Assembly (NCBI RefSeq): GCF_001612885.1 | Contig: NZ_BDBH01000002.1 | Location: 434,016-498,015, forward strand | Direction: 5' to 3' | Source of the DNA: Nocardia harenae NBRC 108248 | GTDB lineage: Bacteria; Actinomycetota; Actinomycetes; Mycobacteriales; Mycobacteriaceae | Length of the DNA: 64,000 nucleotides | Shown here: positions 1 through 7,265 of the stretch, piece by piece | How the letters are laid out: every line of letters starts with the position of its first letter | Position numbering within the stretch: position 1 is the first letter of the stretch | Program-made: the position numbers and the translations under genes | Notes under the pieces: model-generated | What the model was told of the DNA's origin: nothing | Databases searched by the model: none | What the model saw: the letters and a program-made list of their open reading frames with translations, nothing else

Positions 1-130
1 ACCCGGCACGGCGACCGGCCGGACACCGCGCGCGCCACCGGCTCGGGGCACACCCCGGCACCGCGGAAAATTCTCCGAAAGTGGTGCTTGCCACGCACAC
101 GTGAACGCGAATCTTGGCGTAGGATCGTTC

Positions 131-211
131 TCGTCGGCCCCTCCCCCCCGGGCCGACCACACGCGGGCCTCGGCTAACTCCCCCCCTTCGCCGAGGCCCG
201 CTCCCCTTTTT
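131..211 (+). ncRNA. 6C small RNA
   Basis: Two consecutive hairpins followed by a T run. The first has stem GTCGGCCC (133-140) pairing with GGGCCGAC (150-157), and its loop contains seven C. The second has a 12-bp perfect stem (163-174 with 190-201), its loop also contains seven C, and TTTTT follows at 207-211. Two stem-loops with runs of at least six C in the loops define the actinobacterial 6C RNA (called B11 in M. tuberculosis), a trans-acting regulatory RNA whose C loops pair with G-rich target mRNAs. A -10-like TAGGAT lies at 120-125, so transcription probably starts near 131. The start is inferred; the end is the intrinsic terminator formed by the second hairpin. Confidence 0.85.
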
Positions 212-280
212 CCTGGAGGTTGTTCCGCCTTCTCGGCAGCTCGTTTCCGAGGTCGGAGCGAGCGGCGGGCTATCCGCCGG

Positions 281-1267
281 TCACCGCCGCGCGATGGCCT
301 GCCAGGCGGCGCTGGTGCGCAGCGCGCGCACCCGCTCGGCGGTGTTCAGCAGCCGCCGATCGCGCTCCCAGCGCTCCTGTACCGCCGGGTCGGCGGAGTT
401 CCACAGGGAACCGATCTCGGCGAGCAGCTGATCCACCAGATCCAGCGTGCCCGCGAGCGCGATGTGCACCGCGGGCGATTTCGCCACCGCGAGTACCGGA
501 TCCGGCGGACCGGCCGGGACCGCGGGCGAGCCGGACGGCCTGCCGAGGCCGAGCCCGCGCACCGCGGCCACCGCGCCGAGCAGCCGCTGCACCGTCGCGG
601 GCGGCCAGCCGGAATCCCTCGCCACCCGGATCAGCAGCCCGAGCGTGGCGGCGAGCACGTGCGCGTCCTCGAAGGTGCGGAAGGGTTTGAGGTGGTCGGC
701 GTAGCCGTCGCCGAGCAGCGGGACCGCAGGGGCCTCGGTGAAGGTCAGGACGGCGTGCGGGATCTCGGGGGCGAACGGCGTCGCGGGCAGCGGCTCGGCA
801 CGCACGCCGGGGCCGCGCGGGTCGACCATGGCGGTGCGCAGGGTATTGCGGCCGTCCGCGCCCGGCCCGGCGCTCGCGATCACCACGAGGGCGTCGGCCT
901 CGGAGCCGAGCGTGGCGAAGGTCTTGGTGCCGCTGACCGTCCAACCCGGCCCGTCCGGCCGCAACGCCGTCTCGATGGCGGCCGGGTGCGCCCCGCCCGC
1001 CTCGGTGGCGGCCAGCGAGACCAGCGCCGCCGACGGCAGCCCGGGCAGCAGCGCCCGCAGCGCCTCCTGGTAGCCGGCCAGGAAGGCGTAGCCGAGCCGG
1101 TCGGCGGCCCAGCCGCCGAGGACCGCGGCGTCGATCGAGTCGGCGCAGCGCGCCGTCACCCGCCGGTGCGCGGCGAAGGCCGCCGCGACCGAATCGAGCG
1201 GTTCGGTGCCCGGCGCGCCGGTGAGCAGGTGATCGAGCAGCACGCCCAACGGTAACCGGTCGCTCAC
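281..1267 (-). CDS. acyl-CoA dehydrogenase-like protein
   Basis: A 328-residue protein resembling the acyl-CoA dehydrogenase fold. Visible signs are a TEAGGAH segment at the flavin/substrate loop position (family: TExxAGSD), a following WTVSGTKTF strand (family: NGTKTW), and a helical C-terminal half ending in a charged RWERDRRLL helix. It is shorter than typical family members (about 380-400 residues). I cannot place the catalytic glutamate with confidence, so the substrate is unknown and activity is not assured. The GTG start at 1267 was chosen because it overlaps the upstream gene's TGA as GTGA, the usual sign of translational coupling; an ATG further upstream lies inside the neighbouring gene. 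Confidence 0.7.
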   Translation of the reverse strand: MSDRLPLGVLLDHLLTGAPGTEPLDSVAAAFAAHRRVTARCADSIDAAVLGGWAADRLGYAFLAGYQEALRALLPGLPSAALVSLAATEAGGAHPAAIETALRPDGPGWTVSGTKTFATLGSEADALVVIASAGPGADGRNTLRTAMVDPRGPGVRAEPLPATPFAPEIPHAVLTFTEAPAVPLLGDGYADHLKPFRTFEDAHVLAATLGLLIRVARDSGWPPATVQRLLGAVAAVRGLGLGRPSGSPAVPAGPPDPVLAVAKSPAVHIALAGTLDLVDQLLAEIGSLWNSADPAVQERWERDRRLLNTAERVRALRTSAAWQAIARR

Positions 1268-1893
1268 TCCCACGGCGGCGGCCCCTCGCCGGTGTGCCAT
1301 GCGGTGAGTTCGTGGTTGTCGACCAGCACGATCCCCATGTGCGCGGCGTACTCCCGCGCCTGCTTGCGGAACCCGCCCGCCGTGGTGACCACCGCCGCGA
1401 CATCGGCGCCGTGCACCGCGAAGCAGGTGCCGCCGAACTTCTGCAGATCCGGCCCCGACACCCAGTTGTCCACCCGATATCGCTTGGCCTGCAGCACGAT
1501 CCGCCGCCCGTCCGGCGCCCGCGCCACGACGTCGGCGCCGAGATCACCGGCCCCGCCGACCACCGCGACCCCGGTGCACCCGTCCCGCCTGCACAGATCC
1601 GCCAGCGCGTGCTCGAACTGCCCCGCGCTCATCTCCGCGAAGGTGAGGGCCGCCCGGATCCGCCGCTCCCGCCGCAGCCGCCTGCGCGCCGCCAGCCCGC
1701 TCCACCACATGCTCACCGCGATCACCGCGCCGACCAGCAGCACCGCCGCCAGGGCCACCAGCGCCGCATTGGCGGAGATCCACCGCCACACCGGCGCCGC
1801 CAGCACCGCGAGCAGCACCAGCGCCACCACGGCCGAAACGGCGCCGTTCACACCCCGGCTCCGCGCCCGCTTACCCCTGTTCGCCACGCGCAC
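1264..1893 (-). CDS. membrane-anchored Mrr-type restriction endonuclease-fold protein
   Basis: A 209-residue protein. After a basic N-terminus come two transmembrane segments (about residues 18-38 and 43-64), then a cytoplasmic basic helix and a C-terminal domain. That domain has the pattern GDLGADVVA, then VLQAKRY, which matches the GxxGxD...QxK catalytic core of the Mrr_cat branch of the PD-(D/E)xK superfamily. Membrane-tethered Mrr-like proteins are known in bacteria and are usually annotated only as restriction endonuclease; the role may be nucleic-acid cleavage or sensing at the membrane. Its stop overlaps the start of the downstream acyl-CoA dehydrogenase-like gene by four bases. No methyltransferase or specificity subunit is nearby, so a classical restriction system is not supported. 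Confidence 0.75.
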   Translation of the reverse strand: MRVANRGKRARSRGVNGAVSAVVALVLLAVLAAPVWRWISANAALVALAAVLLVGAVIAVSMWWSGLAARRRLRRERRIRAALTFAEMSAGQFEHALADLCRRDGCTGVAVVGGAGDLGADVVARAPDGRRIVLQAKRYRVDNWVSGPDLQKFGGTCFAVHGADVAAVVTTAGGFRKQAREYAAHMGIVLVDNHELTAWHTGEGPPPWE

Positions 1894-1966
1894 CCCTACA
1901 CGTCCACCGACAATGCGCCCACCCTACGGGCAGGCGCCGACAGTGCCGGGACAGGAAGAAGAGAAG

Positions 1967-2039
1967 TGGAGCCTAGGGGAATCGAACCCCTAACCCCTGC
2001 CTTGCAAAGGCAGTGCTCTGCCAATTGAGCTAAGGCCCC
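1967..2039 (-). tRNA. tRNA-Ala (anticodon TGC)
   Basis: A 73-nt cloverleaf on the minus strand. The acceptor stem is GGGGCCT with AGGCTCC and discriminator A; the D arm begins TAGCTCAATTGGCAGAGCA; the anticodon stem-loop is CTGCCTTTGCAAGGCAG with anticodon TGC; the T arm has GGTTCGATTCC. CCA is not encoded. A tRNA-Ala and a tRNA-Ile flank gyrA in mycobacteria as well. Confidence 0.95.
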
Positions 2040-2054
2040 GAGCCGAGGACCGCG

Positions 2055-2162
2055 TCAGCGGGAGGTGACCTCGTGCCAGAGATCGGCCTCGTCCCGCTTG
2101 CGGAGCTTCGTTACCGCGAGGAGAACCGCTACCACGACACCGACCGTGAGGAAAAGCTTCAT
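2055..2162 (-). CDS. DLW-39-type small membrane protein
   Basis: A 35-residue open frame starting at ATG 2162, after a short purine-rich leader. It has a hydrophobic helix (about residues 3-18, FLTVGVVVAVLLAV), then a basic patch KLRKRDE and the tail ADLWHEVTSR. The conserved DLW motif, the size and the position next to tRNA-Ala near gyrA match the actinobacterial small proteins annotated as DLW-39 family, whose function is unknown. It probably spans the membrane once. The gene is easily missed because of its length. Confidence 0.75.
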   Translation of the reverse strand: MKLFLTVGVVVAVLLAVTKLRKRDEADLWHEVTSR

Positions 2163-2301
2163 GGTCCCACCCTACCGTGCGTGCTGCTCGGGAGCGGGCC
2201 TTCACCCTAGCGACACCGGTGGCGGCGGCGCAAAGCCGCAGGTCGCCGACGGCTGTGCGCCCGGACGAGGTTCACCGGTCGCACAGCCGAGGCCCGTCCG
2301 G

Positions 2302-2814
2302 TCAGGCAGGCGCCGGGGTCCACTGTTCGGCCGGGGTGCGGCCGGGCAGGGGCTGGCCGATCAGGGCGAGGGGGACGAAGAAGCTCACCTGGCCGATGGC
2401 CATGGCGAGCGTGGCCAGTGCCCTGTCGTCGTAGTGTTCGGTGGCGAGGGCGTAGAGCTCCTCCGGCACCCGTTCACCCTGCCCGGCCGGCAGCAGGACG
2501 GCTTCTGCCAGTGCGAGCGCCACCCGCTCGGGGGCGGTGAAGTAGGGGGCGTCGCGCCAGGTGGCGACGGCCGCGATCCGTTCCTCGGTCTCCCCGGCGC
2601 TGCGCAGGTTGCCGGTGTGCAGGATGACCAGGTAGGTGCTGCCGACGAGTTGACCGGCACGCAGCTGCACCAAGCCGATCGTGGTCCGTGGAATCGTCCC
2701 GTTGCCGGTGGCCTTGAAGAGCGCGGCACCGATCTCGCCGAGTTCGGGGACGAGTTGCTGGGGGTTGGGCATCCGAGAGCCGTCGCGCTGCTGGATGGCG
2801 ATATTCGCGGTCAT
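2302..2814 (-). CDS. AhpD-like carboxymuconolactone decarboxylase family protein lacking CxxC
   Basis: A 170-residue protein of the AhpD/CMD fold. The helix pattern is clear, including AGETEERIAAVATWRDAPYFT, which matches the family's AGETEQRLxALxxWRExPFYT region. The redox motif is gone: where relatives have GCAYCxxMH, this protein reads GSTYLVILH, so both cysteines are replaced (Ser59, Leu62) while the histidine (His66) remains. A thiol peroxidase-reductase role is therefore unlikely. It is the last gene of a three-gene operon downstream of an ECF41-type promoter; such CMD-like genes are the classic partners of ECF41 sigma factors. It may act as a non-redox CMD enzyme or as a ligand-binding protein. 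Confidence 0.8.
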   Translation of the reverse strand: MTANIAIQQRDGSRMPNPQQLVPELGEIGAALFKATGNGTIPRTTIGLVQLRAGQLVGSTYLVILHTGNLRSAGETEERIAAVATWRDAPYFTAPERVALALAEAVLLPAGQGERVPEELYALATEHYDDRALATLAMAIGQVSFFVPLALIGQPLPGRTPAEQWTPAPA

Positions 2815-2853
2815 GGTGTTCCTCTTCTGTGTTGCGGGGGATGGTTGGGGCGG

Positions 2854-3297
2854 TCAGGCGGGTTGGAGTACGGGCCGCGCGCCACCGAGCGCACGCGACG
2901 CGGTGGTGCCGGAGCCGCCGCGGGGCAGCCAGGCGCGGGCGGCGAAGGTGGCGGCGGCGAAACCGAGCGGCATGGCCCACTTGCCCGGGCCGTCTCCGGC
3001 GGCCACGTGCGAGGTGGCGGCGCCGCCGTAGACGAAGACCAGCCCGGCGTACGCCCATTCCTTCGTCCGGGGGTGGCCGGGGGTCAGGATCGCGGCGAGT
3101 GCGGCGGTTTTCGCGACGCCGAGGATGGTGGCGAAGTACAGCGGGTAGCCGAGGTGGCCCAATGAGTCGCGGACGTAGGAGACGCGGGCCAGATCCCAGT
3201 AGGCGCCGACGACGGTTTCGGCGAGTACGGCGGTCACGGGGACGAAGCGGGCGAGTCTCAGGCCGCGGCTGATCATCGAGGTGGTGCGCGGGGACAT
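2854..3297 (-). CDS. DoxX-like integral membrane protein
   Basis: A 147-residue protein with about four hydrophobic segments (roughly residues 17-33, 50-70, 83-100 and 105-122). The sequence GYPLYFATILGVAKTAALAAIL followed by KEWAYAGLVFVYGGAATSH is typical of the small DoxX-like family, quinone- or redox-associated membrane proteins of unclear function. It is the middle gene of the operon, 39 bases upstream of the AhpD-like gene and 42 bases downstream of the serine hydrolase gene. Its last 25 residues are soluble and low-complexity. Confidence 0.75.
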   Translation of the reverse strand: MSPRTTSMISRGLRLARFVPVTAVLAETVVGAYWDLARVSYVRDSLGHLGYPLYFATILGVAKTAALAAILTPGHPRTKEWAYAGLVFVYGGAATSHVAAGDGPGKWAMPLGFAAATFAARAWLPRGGSGTTASRALGGARPVLQPA

Positions 3298-3339
3298 AGT
3301 GGTAGTGCTCCTGGATGGTGGGGGTGATCGCCGGAGAAG

Positions 3340-4512
3340 TCAGGCGGCCGAGGCGATGTCGTCGCCGACTGCGGCGCGGTGGAGGGCTGCGGCGAGGCGA
3401 GCGTTCTCCGGGGCGGTGAACGCGAACGCGGCCCGGCGGCGGGTGTAGCCGTAGGTCAGGCCACTGTGCGGGTCGGCGAATCCGTCGGAGCCGGCGGAGC
3501 CGGTGTGCCCGAAGGCGTGTGCGCCGAGAAAGGGGTAGAGCAGGCTCTTGGCCTCGAACCCGAGCGCGTAGGGGGCGCAGGCGCCGCGTACGAGGTCCGG
3601 CCCGCTGGAGTGCACGGCTGCCACGGTGGCGATGGTCTCCAGGGACAGCAGCGGTTCCCGTCCGTCGAGTCCGGTGACGGCCGCCGCGTACATCGCCGCC
3701 ACGCCGGCGGCGCTGCCGACGCCGCCGGCCGAGGCTTGGCCGAGACGCCGCAGTGACGGGTGGTTGGGCAGTGCCATCACATCGGCGGCGGTGAAGCCGC
3801 GGGCGTTGAGGTTGTAGGCGATACCGGCGATGCCGTGGGGTGCGGGTGCGTTCGCGGCGAAATCCGCCGCCATCTCCGCGCTCGCCAGCCAGGGCAGAAT
3901 CGGCAGGTACCGGTGCTCGCGCTCCTCGGGCAGGCCGAGGTACACGTCGAGGTCGTGGGGTGCGCGGATGCGCTGCTCGAACAGATGCTGGATCGTGCTG
4001 CCGGTCACTGCCCGCACGACCTCGCCCACGATGGCGTAGGTGACGAACCCGCCGTAGCCGTGCACCGAGCCCGGTGCGAAGAAGGGCCGCTGGCCGACCA
4101 GCCGTTCGGCGACGACCCGCTCGTCGGCGAGTTCCTCGACGGTGAAACCACCGTCGACCCCGACGATCCCGGATCGGTGCACGAGCACGTCGCGCACCGT
4201 GATGCGGTCCTTGCCCGCCGCGGCGAACCGTGGCCAGTAGTCTGCCACCGGCCGGTCCACATCGAGGTCGCCGTCCTGGATCAGCAGCGCCACCACCAGG
4301 CCGGCCGCGCCCTTGGTCGTGGAGTGCAACCCCGTCAGAGTGGTGCCGGACACCTCTCGCCCGGCCCACAGGTCCACCACCTTGCGGCCCCGCGCGAAGG
4401 CGGCGAGCTGCGCACCCGACTCCCCGTCCTCCTCGGCGACGACCGCGGCGAACTCGGCGCGCACTCGTTCGTAGCCTGCGGCGACGGTGCCGTGTATCTC
4501 GATTTCGTGCAC
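3340..4512 (-). CDS. serine hydrolase, beta-lactamase/EstB-like
   Basis: A 390-residue protein of the class C beta-lactamase/esterase superfamily. The nucleophile motif STTK is at residues 64-67, the general-base tyrosine is probably Tyr153 in HGYGGFV, and an HTGSAGSDGF segment near residue 335 takes the place of the KTG/HxG triad strand. There is no signal peptide, so it is likely a cytoplasmic esterase or amidohydrolase rather than a drug-inactivating beta-lactamase. The GTG start at 4512 follows a GGGAG Shine-Dalgarno. It is the first gene of the operon transcribed away from the sigma factor gene, and the ECF41-like promoter at 4555-4581 lies directly upstream. Confidence 0.85.
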   Translation of the reverse strand: MHEIEIHGTVAAGYERVRAEFAAVVAEEDGESGAQLAAFARGRKVVDLWAGREVSGTTLTGLHSTTKGAAGLVVALLIQDGDLDVDRPVADYWPRFAAAGKDRITVRDVLVHRSGIVGVDGGFTVEELADERVVAERLVGQRPFFAPGSVHGYGGFVTYAIVGEVVRAVTGSTIQHLFEQRIRAPHDLDVYLGLPEEREHRYLPILPWLASAEMAADFAANAPAPHGIAGIAYNLNARGFTAADVMALPNHPSLRRLGQASAGGVGSAAGVAAMYAAAVTGLDGREPLLSLETIATVAAVHSSGPDLVRGACAPYALGFEAKSLLYPFLGAHAFGHTGSAGSDGFADPHSGLTYGYTRRRAAFAFTAPENARLAAALHRAAVGDDIASAA

Positions 4513-4554
4513 GGCCGTGCTCCCTTCATGTGGCGAATCGTCCTCTGCCGCACT

Positions 4555-4581
4555 GACGGACGGCAGGGCGCAAACGTGACC
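4555..4581 (-). promoter_or_regulatory. ECF41/SigJ-type promoter of the serine hydrolase operon
   Basis: Read on the minus strand: GGTCACG at 4581-4575, 16 bases, then CGTC at 4558-4555. This matches the published ECF41 promoter pattern (TGTCACA-N16-CGTC) and the M. tuberculosis SigJ-type site (GTCACA-N16-CGTC) in core bases and in spacing. The predicted start is about 36 bases before the GTG at 4512. Confidence 0.7.
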
Positions 4582-4601
4582 GCGGCACAGAGACCGAGCC
4601 G

Positions 4602-4628
4602 GGTCACGTTTCCCGGCGCGCCGTCGTC
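4602..4628 (+). promoter_or_regulatory. ECF41/SigJ-type autoregulatory promoter
   Basis: Plus strand: GGTCACG at 4602-4608, 16 bases, then CGTC at 4625-4628. The heptamer, the TTT that follows it, the 16-base spacing and the CGTC are identical to those of the divergent promoter at 4555-4581. This implies the sigma factor transcribes its own gene and the operon on the other side. Confidence 0.7.
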
Positions 4629-4660
4629 ATCGGTACGGGAGCGACATCGAGGAGGACCCC

Positions 4661-5542
4661 GTGCACGAGGAGCAATACCTGGCCGACCGATTCGAAGAGC
4701 ACCGCACCCATCTGCGGGCGGTCGCCTATCGGATGCTCGGTTCGCGCACCGAGGCCGACGATGCCGTGCAGGAGGCATGGCTACGGCTGGCCCGCACCGA
4801 CACCCGCGAAGTCGGCAACCTCGGGGGCTGGCTGACCACCGTGGTCGGGCGAGTCTGCCTGGACATGCTGCGTATCCGTAAAATCCGCCACGAGCAGCCC
4901 CTCGAGCTCGAACATCTGCCCGACCCGGTGGTCGTCAGCGAGAACACGCCCGACCCCGAAGGTGAGGCACTGCTTGCCGATTCCGTGGGGACGGCGCTAC
5001 TGGTCGTGCTCGAATCGCTGAGCCCGGCCGAACGCCTCGCCTTCGTGCTGCACGACATGTTCGCCCTGCCCTACGAACAGATCGCCCCCATCGTCGGCCG
5101 GACTCCCCAGACCGCGAAGAAGCTGGCCAGCCAGGCGCGCCGCCGAGTCCAGGGGGCGAAGGCGGAGCCCGCTCCCGACCTGCCCCGTCGGCGCCGGGTC
5201 GTCGATGCCTTCCTCACCGCCGCCCGCGGCGGCGATTTCGACGAACTCCTGCGGCTGCTCGACCCCGACGTCGTCCTGCGCGCCGACGCGGGCGGAGCGG
5301 TGCGCGTGCTCCGCGGCGCGGCCGCAGTAGCCGACCAGGCCGACACCTTCCAGCGCATGGCCACCCGCTGTGCGGTGCATCCGGCGACCGTGAACGGCAG
5401 TGCGGGGCTGGTCAATACCGTCGAGGGGGATCCGTTCTCGGTCATCGAGTTCACCGTCGCCGGCGACCGCATCACCGCGATCGACATCCTCTCCGACCCG
5501 GTCCGCTTGGCTCGCCTCGACCTGACCGTGGTCCTGCGGTGA
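4661..5542 (+). CDS. sigJ: ECF41-family (SigJ-type) RNA polymerase sigma factor
   Basis: A 293-residue sigma factor. Region 2 (about residues 8-75) includes AYRMLGSRTEADDAVQEAWLRL, with WLTTVVGRVCLDMLR after it. Region 4 (about 110-165) has LSPAERLAFVLHDMFALPYEQIAPIVGRTPQTAKKLASQARRRV. A SnoaL-like C-terminal domain follows (about 180-290), with the altered motif ADAGGAVR where ECF41 members have a DGGGK/R sequence, and ILSDPVRL where they have NPDKL. In this family the fused domain regulates the sigma factor in place of a separate anti-sigma factor. The GTG start follows GAGGAGG. The symbol is by family similarity; orthology to M. tuberculosis sigJ is not proven. Confidence 0.88.
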   Translation: MHEEQYLADRFEEHRTHLRAVAYRMLGSRTEADDAVQEAWLRLARTDTREVGNLGGWLTTVVGRVCLDMLRIRKIRHEQPLELEHLPDPVVVSENTPDPEGEALLADSVGTALLVVLESLSPAERLAFVLHDMFALPYEQIAPIVGRTPQTAKKLASQARRRVQGAKAEPAPDLPRRRRVVDAFLTAARGGDFDELLRLLDPDVVLRADAGGAVRVLRGAAAVADQADTFQRMATRCAVHPATVNGSAGLVNTVEGDPFSVIEFTVAGDRITAIDILSDPVRLARLDLTVVLR

Positions 5543-5584
5543 CAACGACCGCCGTGGCCGATCTCGTGTTCCTCGGCGTGCGCT

Positions 5585-6400
5585 TCACCCGGGAACCCTG
5601 CGGCTGAGGTGCTCCCAGGCGCGGTACTGCGCCGCCCGGTCCCGCAGGTCCTGCTGGACCAGGTCGAAGGAATCCGACCCGACGACGAGGCGGCGGGGCG
5701 GGTCCGGCAGGTCCACCAGTTCCATGATCACGGGGGCCGCGGTGGCCGGGGCCGGACCCGCCTCATCGCCCCACATCGCGATCAGCTCGTCGCGTAGCCG
5801 CTGATACTGCGGGGCGGGCGTCGTTGCCGTGGTGCCCACGGTGAACAGGCCGGTGTCATACCCGCCCATCTGCACGATGGTGAGCTGAACCCCGAACTGC
5901 TCGGCCTCCATCGCCACGGCCTCGCTCACCGAGTCCAGCGCTGATTTGCCGGCCGCGTACAAGCCGACCATCGGGAACCCACCACCGGTGCCCATGGTGG
6001 TGACCTGCAGGATTCGCCCGCTGCCCTGCGCGCGCAGATACGGCAGCACGGCCTGGGTCACCCAGACAGCGCCGAACAGATTTACGTCGAAATGGGCTCT
6101 GATCTGTTCCTCGCCGGCCTCCTCCACCATGCCGAGGAGCATCGCCCCTGCGTTGTTGACCACGATGTCGAATCTGCCGAACGCCTCGTGCGCCTGGTCA
6201 ACAACGGCGATCACCGCGTCGCGGTCGGTGACATCGAGCGGTAGTCGTACCAGGTCCTCGGGGTACCGCTGAGCGAGCTCGACCAGCGGCTCGACATTGC
6301 GCGCGACCCCGACCACCCGATCGCCCGCTTGCAACGCCGCTTCCGCGAATGCCCGGCCCAGACCTCGTGAAGCACCCGTGATGAACCACACCCTGCTCAT
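5585..6400 (-). CDS. SDR family oxidoreductase
   Basis: A 271-residue classical short-chain dehydrogenase. The N-terminal Rossmann motif is TGASRGLGRAFAE, the NNAGAM strand follows at about residue 83, and the catalytic centre is Ser/Thr in the VTTMG segment with YAAGKSALDS (YxxxK). The conserved arginine after the second strand (ARN) suggests NADP(H) preference. Its substrate cannot be read from sequence. ATG 6400 was chosen because GGGAGGTG lies 7 bases upstream. It is divergent from the TetR gene, with a cluster of inverted half-sites between them, so it is probably the regulator's target. Confidence 0.9.
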   Translation of the reverse strand: MSRVWFITGASRGLGRAFAEAALQAGDRVVGVARNVEPLVELAQRYPEDLVRLPLDVTDRDAVIAVVDQAHEAFGRFDIVVNNAGAMLLGMVEEAGEEQIRAHFDVNLFGAVWVTQAVLPYLRAQGSGRILQVTTMGTGGGFPMVGLYAAGKSALDSVSEAVAMEAEQFGVQLTIVQMGGYDTGLFTVGTTATTPAPQYQRLRDELIAMWGDEAGPAPATAAPVIMELVDLPDPPRRLVVGSDSFDLVQQDLRDRAAQYRAWEHLSRRVPG

Positions 6401-6436
6401 GGCCGCACCTCCCACTGTTCGCATACCAACGAGACA

Positions 6437-6484
6437 AGACGGTACGTCTCGCCGTCTCCACCGTCAAGACGGAGCGGTTCGTCT
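6437..6484. promoter_or_regulatory. candidate TetR operator array (AGACG half-sites)
   Basis: Five copies of one half-site in 48 bases: AGACG at 6437-6441, its inverse CGTCT at 6445-6449 and 6453-6457, AGACG at 6467-6471, and CGTCT at 6480-6484. AGACG-N3-CGTCT (6437-6449) and AGACG-N8-CGTCT (6467-6484) are perfect inverted repeats. The array lies between the divergent SDR and TetR genes and covers the likely promoter zone of both. Confidence 0.5.
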
Positions 6485-6506
6485 CGTTGCTGATATCGTC
6501 TGCATC

Positions 6507-7112
6507 ATGGTCAAGCCACCCGACCCGTCTCGGCGCAGTGAGCGGTCTCGTCAGGCCATCCTCTCCGCCGCCCGGGAATTGGTATCCGAGCTGGGCTACG
6601 CGAAGCTGTCCATCGAGGCCATCGCGGCCAAGGCGGGAGTAGGCAAACAGACCATCTACCGCTGGTGGCCCTCGAAAGGCGCGGTGGTCCTCGACGCCTT
6701 CCTCGCGCTCAGCGAAGCGGGCCCGGAGCAGAGCATCGCGCTGCCCGACACCGGTGATCTGCGCACCGACCTCCGGCACGTGATGCGCGCGACGGTGGCG
6801 GAATTCGCCGATCCGGCCTTCGAGAAACCGATTCGGGCGCTCAACGCCGAGATCATCAGCGACCCCGCCCTTGCCGACCAGTACCGGGAAAAGCTGGCCG
6901 GCCCGTTGGACGAGGCCAAGAAGGACCGGTTGCGCAGCGCGCAGCGAGCCGGTCAGCTCGATGCCGACGCCGACCTCGACCTGGCATTGGAACTGCTCTA
7001 CGCGCCGGTGTACCAGCGCTGGCTACTCGGCTCCGGCCCGCTCACCGCCGAGTACGCCGACGCATTGGTCGAGGCTTTTCTGCGGGCGATGCGGCCGAAC
7101 CCGAAGGGATGA
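6507..7112 (+). CDS. TetR family transcriptional regulator
   Basis: A 201-residue repressor. The N-terminal helix-turn-helix is AILSAARELVSELGYAKLSIEAIAAKAGVGKQTIYRWWPSKGAVV (about residues 17-61, given here only to show the pattern KLSIEAIA...GVGKQTIYRWW). The C-terminal ligand-binding domain resembles the TetR_C_33/AcrR-type with LLYAPVYQRWLLGSGPL. ATG 6507 has no clear Shine-Dalgarno, but TGATAT lies at 6491-6496, so the mRNA may be nearly leaderless. The gene is divergent from the SDR gene, which it probably represses together with itself through the AGACG sites. The inducer is unknown. Confidence 0.88.
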   Translation: MVKPPDPSRRSERSRQAILSAARELVSELGYAKLSIEAIAAKAGVGKQTIYRWWPSKGAVVLDAFLALSEAGPEQSIALPDTGDLRTDLRHVMRATVAEFADPAFEKPIRALNAEIISDPALADQYREKLAGPLDEAKKDRLRSAQRAGQLDADADLDLALELLYAPVYQRWLLGSGPLTAEYADALVEAFLRAMRPNPKG

Positions 7113-7135
7113 ATCCCGGCCGGGAATGAAGGATG

Positions 7136-7209
7136 TGGGCCTAGGAGGACTTGAACCTCCGACCTCTTCGTTATCAGCGAAGCGCTCTAACCGCCTGAGC
7201 TATAGGCCC
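7136..7209 (-). tRNA. tRNA-Ile (anticodon GAT)
   Basis: A 74-nt cloverleaf on the minus strand. The acceptor is GGGCCTA with TAGGCCC and discriminator A, the D arm is TAGCTCAGGCGGTTAGAGC, the anticodon stem-loop is CTTCGCTGATAACGAAG with anticodon GAT, and the T arm is GGAGGTTCAAGTCCTCC. It lies downstream of gyrA and the DUF3566 gene, as in mycobacteria. Confidence 0.95.
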
Positions 7210-7265
7210 GTGTCGTTCGACCGGATCGAACGTGTCGAGAGTACACAACACCCCGACCCGGGACC

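Noticed and set aside
1264..1893. A complete restriction-modification system
   Set aside because: Only the Mrr-like nuclease fold is present; no methylase or specificity gene lies next to it.
3340..4512. A drug-inactivating beta-lactamase
   Set aside because: The STTK motif is shared with esterases, there is no signal peptide and no KTG motif, and it sits in an ECF41 operon.
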